From an uncultured Eubacteriales bacterium (GTDB lineage: Bacteria; Bacillota; Clostridia; Lachnospirales; Lachnospiraceae): 15,578 nt of DNA. Shown in pieces: positions 11,930-15,578 of this stretch. The notes below the pieces were generated by a model, which was not told the origin of the DNA, did not search any database, and saw only the letters and a list, made by a program, of their open reading frames with translations. A program made the translations under genes and the position numbers. Numbering within the stretch: the stretch's first letter is position 1; each line of letters opens with the position of its first letter. The stretch is taken from NCBI GenBank assembly GCA_900549105.1, contig URND01000069.1, forward strand, positions 1-15,578, in the 5' to 3' direction.

Positions 11930-11995
11930 AAATAAACAGTTTCTGGTTCGTCTATGATTTGAAAAAGATTGGAACTCAATAGGGAGATAAATAAA

Positions 11996-12484
11996 ATGAC
12001 TGTTGCAGTGAATAAAAACAAGAGAAGAGGAATGGTAATTAGAGAATACAAACCATTAGATTGTGAGGCATTAGCTGAGCTTTTCTATAATACTGTTCAT
12101 AGGGTTAATATAAAAGACTATACGAAAGAGCAATTAGATGTATGGGCAACAGGGAGTGTTGATTTAGAGAAATGGAATCAGTCTTTCGAAGAGCATTATA
12201 GTTTGGTTGCAATTGATAATGAAGTGATAATTGGATTTGGAGATATAAATAAAGCAGGTTATCTTGACCGCTTGTTTGTCCATTCAGAATATCAAAGAAA
12301 AGGGATAGCTACTGCTATTTGCAGTCAGTTGGAGCACGCGGTTCAGGGGAACATCGTTACTCATGCTTCCATTACAGCAAGACCTTTTTTTGAAAAGAGG
12401 GGTTACAGAATTATTAGAGAACAACAGGTAGAACGACAAGGGGTTTTTCTTACAAATTTCATAATGGAAAAATCAAAAGTGTGA
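11996..12484 (+). CDS. GNAT family N-acetyltransferase
   Basis: The 162-residue protein has the GNAT fold pattern. The first strand and helix are MVIREYKPLDCEALAELFYN (about residues 13-32). The acetyl-CoA binding motif A is LDRLFVHSEYQRKGIATAI (about residues 88-106, with Q-R-K-G-I-A contacting the pyrophosphate). The late segment is ARPFFEKRGYRII. I choose ATG 11996 because AGGGAG (11981-11986) lies 9 bases upstream. The next ATG (12032) begins the conserved domain but has its purine tract only 1 base away, and TTG 11969 lacks a site. The first dozen basic residues (NKNKRRG) are extra to the domain. It heads a four-gene cluster. The acceptor is unknown. Confidence 0.88.
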   Translation: MTVAVNKNKRRGMVIREYKPLDCEALAELFYNTVHRVNIKDYTKEQLDVWATGSVDLEKWNQSFEEHYSLVAIDNEVIIGFGDINKAGYLDRLFVHSEYQRKGIATAICSQLEHAVQGNIVTHASITARPFFEKRGYRIIREQQVERQGVFLTNFIMEKSKV

Positions 12485-12508
12485 AAAAATAGATTGGAGA
12501 GAGAAAAA

Positions 12509-13222
12509 ATGACTTGTGCAGATATTATAAATAAATTGAAAGCCTGTTCCTCGCAGAAGTATAAAGAGAATGTAGTCAGAATGGGAATACCGGAAGAAAA
12601 CAGTATTGGTGTTTCAACAGCGGATATACGAAAGCTGGCTAAAGAAATCGGCCGCTCGAATGAACTGGCCTTTGAATTATGGAAAACCGGATATCATGAG
12701 GCCAGACTATTGGCGGTACTTTTGTTTGAAAAAAAGCAGGTGTCCCATGACGATATCGAATATCTTATGGGTGATGTGATTTCATGGGATTTGTGCGATC
12801 ATCTATGTAAAAATCTGATTATTAAAATGAAAGATTATGATTGTTTTATTAAGGAGTGGAGTAAGTCTTCAGAAACGTACAAATTGCGGGCAGCATTTAC
12901 GCTGATTGCTTCTTCAGCGATACATGATGATAAACTGGATGAAGAAGCGATTGATGAGTATCTGATGTTAATCAGGGAATGTTCGAACCATCCGCATGAA
13001 CATGTAAAAAAAGCAGTATCATGGGCATTAAGAGAAATTGGAAAAATTGATTATTGCAATAATGAGAAAGCGCTTATATTAGCGAAGGAATTAAAGGAAA
13101 ATGGTAATAAGACCCAGCTATGGATTGCGAAGGATGCTTTAAAAGAAATTGAAAATCTTGTAAAAGTTGAAGGCAGAAAGCGGCTTATATCTGCAAAAAG
13201 TAAGATGGGACGGGAAGTGTAA
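12509..13222 (+). CDS. AlkD-like DNA alkylation repair protein
   Basis: The 237-residue, all-helical, HEAT-like protein fits the DNA_alkylation family, whose AlkD members remove bulky or cationic N3- and N7-alkylpurines without base flipping. ISWDLCDHL (about residues 90-98) supplies the Trp and Asp that in AlkD flank the lesion. HVKKAVSWALREIGK near residue 165 carries the later conserved Trp. Arg in YHEARLLAVLLF is also typical. ATG 12509, with GGAGAG (12496-12501) 7 bases upstream, is preferred over an in-frame TTG at 12494. It follows the GNAT gene by 24 bases and precedes the DUF2200-like gene by about 20, so co-transcription is likely. Confidence 0.9.
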   Translation: MTCADIINKLKACSSQKYKENVVRMGIPEENSIGVSTADIRKLAKEIGRSNELAFELWKTGYHEARLLAVLLFEKKQVSHDDIEYLMGDVISWDLCDHLCKNLIIKMKDYDCFIKEWSKSSETYKLRAAFTLIASSAIHDDKLDEEAIDEYLMLIRECSNHPHEHVKKAVSWALREIGKIDYCNNEKALILAKELKENGNKTQLWIAKDALKEIENLVKVEGRKRLISAKSKMGREV

Positions 13223-13244
13223 GGAAAGCTGAGGAAAAATGAAT

Positions 13245-13595
13245 ATGAAAAATGAAAAGATATACGCAATGAGTTTTGAAAAAGTATATTCGCTGTTGGT
13301 GGCAAAAGCAGAAAAGAAGGGAAGGACTTTAGAAGAGGTAGAAGAGATAGTCTGCTGGCTGACCGGATATGACAAAGAGGGAATCGCATATGCGGCGGAC
13401 AACTCCATCACATACGGTGATTTTTTTCGGAATGCGCCTAAATTGAATCCAAACAGGAAATTAATCAAAGGCGTGGTGTGCGGCGTGCGTGTGGAGACGA
13501 TTGAAGAACCGTTGATGCAGGAAATCAGGTATTTGGATAAGTTGATTGATGAACTGGCCAAAGGAAAAGCAATGGATAAAATTTTGCGTAGTTAA
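13245..13595 (+). CDS. DUF2200-like small protein
   Basis: About 116 residues. The pattern KIYAMSFEKVYSLLVAKAEK, then EEVEEIVCWLTGYD, then FFRNAPKLNPNRKLIKGVVC and VEEPLMQEIRYLDKLIDELAKG (read here with TIEEPLMQ) is that of the DUF2200 family, small bacterial proteins of unknown function. Two Met codons are available, 13239 and 13245. GAGGA at 13231-13235 is 9 bases from 13245 and only 3 from 13239, so 13245 is preferred. The gene lies between the AlkD-like and DUF1801 genes with short gaps, suggesting one transcript. Confidence 0.8.
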   Translation: MKNEKIYAMSFEKVYSLLVAKAEKKGRTLEEVEEIVCWLTGYDKEGIAYAADNSITYGDFFRNAPKLNPNRKLIKGVVCGVRVETIEEPLMQEIRYLDKLIDELAKGKAMDKILRS

Positions 13596-13611
13596 GGGAG
13601 AAGGTGGCATA

Positions 13612-14016
13612 ATGTGGGAATGTCCGAAGTGCGGACGAATATTTAAAAAGACGAATCAGGATCACTATTGTGGTCCGGCTCCGGCAACTATAGAAGAATA
13701 TATTGAACGGCAGCCGGAGGATGTTCAGCCCTATCTGCGGCAGATAAACAGTGCGGTTAAAGCCGCATTGCCTGATGCAGTGGAAAAAATATCGTGGAGT
13801 ATGCCGACTTACTGGAAAAAGCGGAATCTGATTCAGTTTGCTGCTTTTAAAAAGCATATCGGACTGTATCCGGGCCCTGAAGCCGTGGAAGCTTTTGCAG
13901 GCAGTCTTAAGGAATATAAAACCAGTAAGGGAGCCATTCAGCTTCCATATGATAAACCATTGCCGGTGGGCTTAGTAGCGGAAATTGCCAAATGGTGTGA
14001 AAAACAGAATGTGTGA
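13612..14016 (+). CDS. Zinc-ribbon / DUF1801 (YdhG-like) protein
   Basis: From ATG 13612, with GGAG (13597-13600) and AAGGTGG (13601-13607) upstream, the product is 134 residues. The start of the frame at 13546, inside the previous gene, is not needed. Residues 1-20 form a small zinc ribbon (WECPKCGRIFKK and DHYC). The rest matches DUF1801: IEEYIERQPEDVQPYLRQI, then ISWSMPTYWKKRNLIQFAAF, HIGLYPG and IQLPYDKPLP. Some DUF1801 proteins are called iron chaperones by analogy with frataxin-fold YdhG; that role is not proven. It is the last gene of the GNAT-AlkD-DUF2200-DUF1801 unit. Confidence 0.87.
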   Translation: MWECPKCGRIFKKTNQDHYCGPAPATIEEYIERQPEDVQPYLRQINSAVKAALPDAVEKISWSMPTYWKKRNLIQFAAFKKHIGLYPGPEAVEAFAGSLKEYKTSKGAIQLPYDKPLPVGLVAEIAKWCEKQNV

Positions 14017-14113
14017 TGTAAGGAAAACGTGCAAAACTGCAAGGTATGATTGGTAGCTTTATATTTTTGGCAGCAGTATAATTGCCTTATTAAAAACGAA
14101 TGAGGTGATAAGG

Positions 14114-14572
14114 ATGAAATTAGGGAACAGCCTATTCCATGCACGGAAAAAGTGCGGGCTTTCACAGGAGGCAGTTGCAGAGAAGCTGGGTGTGAGCAGG
14201 CAGACCATCTCAAAATGGGAGACGGATGAAACACTGCCGGATATCCGCCAGTCTAAGCAGATGGCATTGCTGTATAACGTGTCATTGGATGAATTAATCG
14301 AATTTGATGTAGATGTCAGGGAAATCCAGCAGATTATTGAGAGGACAAGTGAAGAACTTGAGGAAAAAATTGACTGGACAAGCGCCTGGGGCAAAAAATA
14401 TCCTATTTTGCTGAGCTATCAAAAGGAAGTCAACGCGGCGAACTATGCGGCGAGGTTGAGTATTATGATTGATGAGCTGAAGGCGGAATATGGTTACGGC
14501 GAACAGGATGCGTTTCTGGTTTTGAAGGATATCCTGGCGAAGGTATGGAAATCCAAACTCTCCTCCAGGTAA
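14114..14572 (+). CDS. XRE-family helix-turn-helix regulator
   Basis: The 152-residue protein has an N-terminal HTH_3 domain. LSQEAVAEKLGVSRQTISKW at residues 16-35 is a textbook Cro/CI-type helix-turn-helix, with recognition helix SRQTISKWE and following SDELIEFD-like dimer segment (here SLDELIEFD). The C-terminal 90 residues are a charged, helical region (REIQQIIERTSEELEEKIDW) of no known domain. ATG 14114 is chosen over GTG 14105 because GAGGTG (14102-14107) lies 6 bases before it. A TATAAT (14077-14082) upstream suggests its own promoter, though no good -35 is visible. It ends in a clear terminator, so it is probably a one-gene unit. Confidence 0.88.
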   Translation: MKLGNSLFHARKKCGLSQEAVAEKLGVSRQTISKWETDETLPDIRQSKQMALLYNVSLDELIEFDVDVREIQQIIERTSEELEEKIDWTSAWGKKYPILLSYQKEVNAANYAARLSIMIDELKAEYGYGEQDAFLVLKDILAKVWKSKLSSR

Positions 14573-14595
14573 GTATATAACTTTAATGTTAGTAT

Positions 14596-14622
14596 CGCAC
14601 ATAAATGTGCGTACTTGTTTTT
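14596..14622 (+). terminator. Intrinsic terminator after the XRE gene
   Basis: CGCACA pairs with TGTGCG (14596-14611, loop TAAA), extended by GTA/TAC with one bulged T. A T-run follows at 14618-14622. Confidence 0.7.
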
Positions 14623-14714
14623 GGTCTCATTCTGATTATAATTACAATATGAACAGCAGGAAATGTCAATCCTGCGGGTAAAGGAGAAATAATTATAGTA
14701 GGAGGCTAATTACA

Positions 14715-14741
14715 ATGAGAGCGGATGGAGGAAAGGATTAA
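14715..14741 (+). promoter_or_regulatory. 8-codon ORF overlapping the FMN reductase start
   Basis: ATG at 14715 with AGGAGG 9 bases upstream reads MRADGGKD and stops at 14739-14741, overlapping the reductase start codon at 14725. It may regulate initiation by termination-reinitiation, or it may show a small indel in the original start region. Confidence 0.4.
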
Positions 14742-15291
14742 GAGTAAGAAAATTGTTATTTTGAACGGAAGTCCCCGGAAGAAAGGGAATACATCCGCTT
14801 TGGCTGCGGAGTTTACCAGAGGAGCAAAAGAAGCCGGACATACAGTTACGGAGTTTTTCCTTGACAGTATGGATATCCATGGCTGCAAAGGCTGCTTTGG
14901 CGGCCACAGCAGCAGGGAATGTCCATGTGTGCAGAAGGATGATATGATGCAAATATATCCGGCAGTCAAAGAGTGTGATGTAATCGTGCTTGCTACGCCG
15001 CTGTATTATTGGAATATGAGCGGCCAGCTTCGGACGGCTGTTGACCGCCTGTTTGCCCTGGAGGAAGGGGACGGCAATCTTTTAAGAGGGAATAACCGTT
15101 CTTCGGCGCTTTTGATGGCGGCAGAGGGACACGGTTTTGAGGATGTTCTGGTTTATTATGACCACTTGATGGAACATTTGCGCTGGAAAAACCTTGGCCA
15201 TGTCCTGGCAGGCGGAAATGGGCATGTGGGTGATATTGAAGGAAAACCGGAATTGGAACAGGCCTATGAGCTTGGAAAATCAATTCAGTAA
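14725..15291 (+). CDS. Flavodoxin-fold NADPH-dependent FMN reductase family protein
   Basis: The 188-residue protein has the flavodoxin-like fold of FMN reductases. IVILNGSPRKKGNTSALA (about residues 10-27) forms the FMN-phosphate loop. A Cys-rich insert CKGCFGG...CPCVQKDDM (about 54-74) recalls iron-sulfur flavoproteins, with three or more Cys. ATPLYYWNMSGQLRTAVDRL (about 91-110) is the classical isoalloxazine loop. The likely role is flavin-dependent reduction of quinones, nitro compounds or iron. The start is unusual: the strong AGGAGG (14700-14705) is ideally spaced for the ATG at 14715, which opens an 8-codon ORF ending at 14741 in another frame. ATG 14725 is the first start in the protein's own frame, 19 bases from that site. 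Confidence 0.85.
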   Translation: MEERIKSKKIVILNGSPRKKGNTSALAAEFTRGAKEAGHTVTEFFLDSMDIHGCKGCFGGHSSRECPCVQKDDMMQIYPAVKECDVIVLATPLYYWNMSGQLRTAVDRLFALEEGDGNLLRGNNRSSALLMAAEGHGFEDVLVYYDHLMEHLRWKNLGHVLAGGNGHVGDIEGKPELEQAYELGKSIQ

Positions 15292-15318
15292 ATCATACTC
15301 CCGGAATTACGTCAAATA

Positions 15319-15327
15319 TGGTATGAT
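15319..15327 (+). promoter_or_regulatory. Extended -10 promoter candidate
   Basis: TGG followed by TATGAT (15322-15327) and AAAAG is a good extended -10. No -35 match is seen at 17 bp. It lies 28 bases after the reductase stop and points to the terminator at 15418. Confidence 0.4.
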
Positions 15328-15333
15328 AAAAGA

Positions 15334-15454
15334 GAATGGTGTTTAGGTAGCTACTCATAAAACAGTATCAACCAACAAACTGAAATAGGGTAGCTGCCAT
15401 ACAGGGTGCAGAAAAAGGCGAGTAGGAAACGACGTGTTTCTTACCCGCTTTTTT
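15334..15454 (+). ncRNA. Possible small RNA or untranslated leader between promoter and terminator
   Basis: The stretch between the extended -10 at 15319 and the terminator at 15418-15454 has no ORF of note. It contains an imperfect stem, GGTAGCT (15346-15352) with AGCTGCC (15392-15398). A transcript of about 120 bases with a 3' terminator hairpin is conceivable. The evidence is only this arrangement. Confidence 0.25.
15418..15454 (+). terminator. Intrinsic terminator, probably bidirectional
   Basis: A 13-base stem (15418-15430 with 15436-15448, one A-C mismatch and one G-T pair, loop GACGT) is followed by six T residues (15449-15454). Five A residues just before it (15412-15416) would serve the opposite strand. 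It could end the FMN reductase transcript or a short RNA from 15319. Confidence 0.8.
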
Positions 15455-15578
15455 CATGCCCTTTGTTACGCAGTAGAGGCTGAAAAAGCATTGATACAAG
15501 CGGCTTTGCGGGCGCGTTTTCTGGGGAGTATGAAAGTTTTTCTGTAAATTAGGTCTTCTATGATAATGATTTAAGGCT
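15455..15578. other. Terminal stretch with no recognised feature
   Basis: I see no coding frame, RNA gene or repeat with support here. A gene may begin just beyond the window. Confidence 0.4.

Noticed and set aside
6681..11970. Integron-like cassette array of single genes with repeated ends
   Set aside because: There is no integrase gene in the window. The short repeats (R1, R2) lack the paired core sites and the long imperfect palindrome expected of attC sites.
13546..13611. 22-residue extension of the DUF1801 protein
   Set aside because: It overlaps the end of the DUF2200-like gene. ATG 13612 has its own ribosome site and starts at the zinc ribbon.
1..15578. CRISPR array, tRNA or rRNA genes
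   Set aside because: No regularly spaced direct repeats with unique spacers were found, and no cloverleaf or rRNA-like sequence was recognised by reading.

Overview
The window looks like a chromosomal segment from a low-to-medium GC Firmicute, most likely class Clostridia and probably Lachnospiraceae. Three things point there: the infB-rbfA-nrnA-truB-ribF order, the strong AGGAGG-type ribosome sites, and the accessory families present (orphan HipA-like kinase, Rpn-type protein, RNHCP zinc-ribbon protein, DUF5301-like lipoprotein). The family placement is inference from remembered protein families, not from a search. Every gene I can support lies on the + strand.

Region 1 (1-5235) is the distal part of the conserved nusA-infB translation operon. 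It holds the 3' part of infB, rbfA, a DHH/DHHA1 phosphoesterase of the NrnA type, truB and ribF, packed with short gaps or overlaps. A MATE-family efflux gene (5324-6682) follows ribF.

Region 2 (about 6683-9445) is a scarred, partly AT-rich accessory stretch. Directly at the MATE stop lies a 63-bp composite relic. It is made of three collinear pieces of the lipoprotein gene found intact 3 kb downstream, and it is fused to what looks like a fragment of a UDP-GlcNAc 2-epimerase gene. Next comes a HipA-like kinase gene whose fifth to seventh codons are interrupted by an in-frame palindromic insertion of 93 bp (31 codons). A second copy of the 76-bp core of that insertion lies between genes at 11854-11929. 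The kinase gene is followed by a frameshifted glyoxalase-fold (VOC) relic, an Rpn-type gene that has lost its nuclease core in frame, and a small broken membrane-protein gene.

Region 3 (9445-11970) carries unrelated single genes: the lipoprotein, a class I methyltransferase, a 75-residue two-helix membrane protein and the RNHCP protein. They are separated by hairpins and by short repeated intergenic sequences, two of which begin at the stop codons of unrelated genes.

Region 4 (11996-14016) is a tight four-gene unit: a GNAT acetyltransferase, an AlkD-like DNA-alkylation repair protein, a DUF2200-like protein and a zinc-ribbon/DUF1801 protein. An XRE regulator with its own terminator and a flavodoxin-fold NADPH-dependent FMN reductase follow. 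The window ends with a possible promoter-to-terminator small transcript at about 15319-15454.

The most interesting signal is the 76-bp mobile-looking palindromic element, one copy of which adds 31 codons to a protein in the manner of the Rickettsia palindromic elements. The multi-deletion gene relics around it come next.
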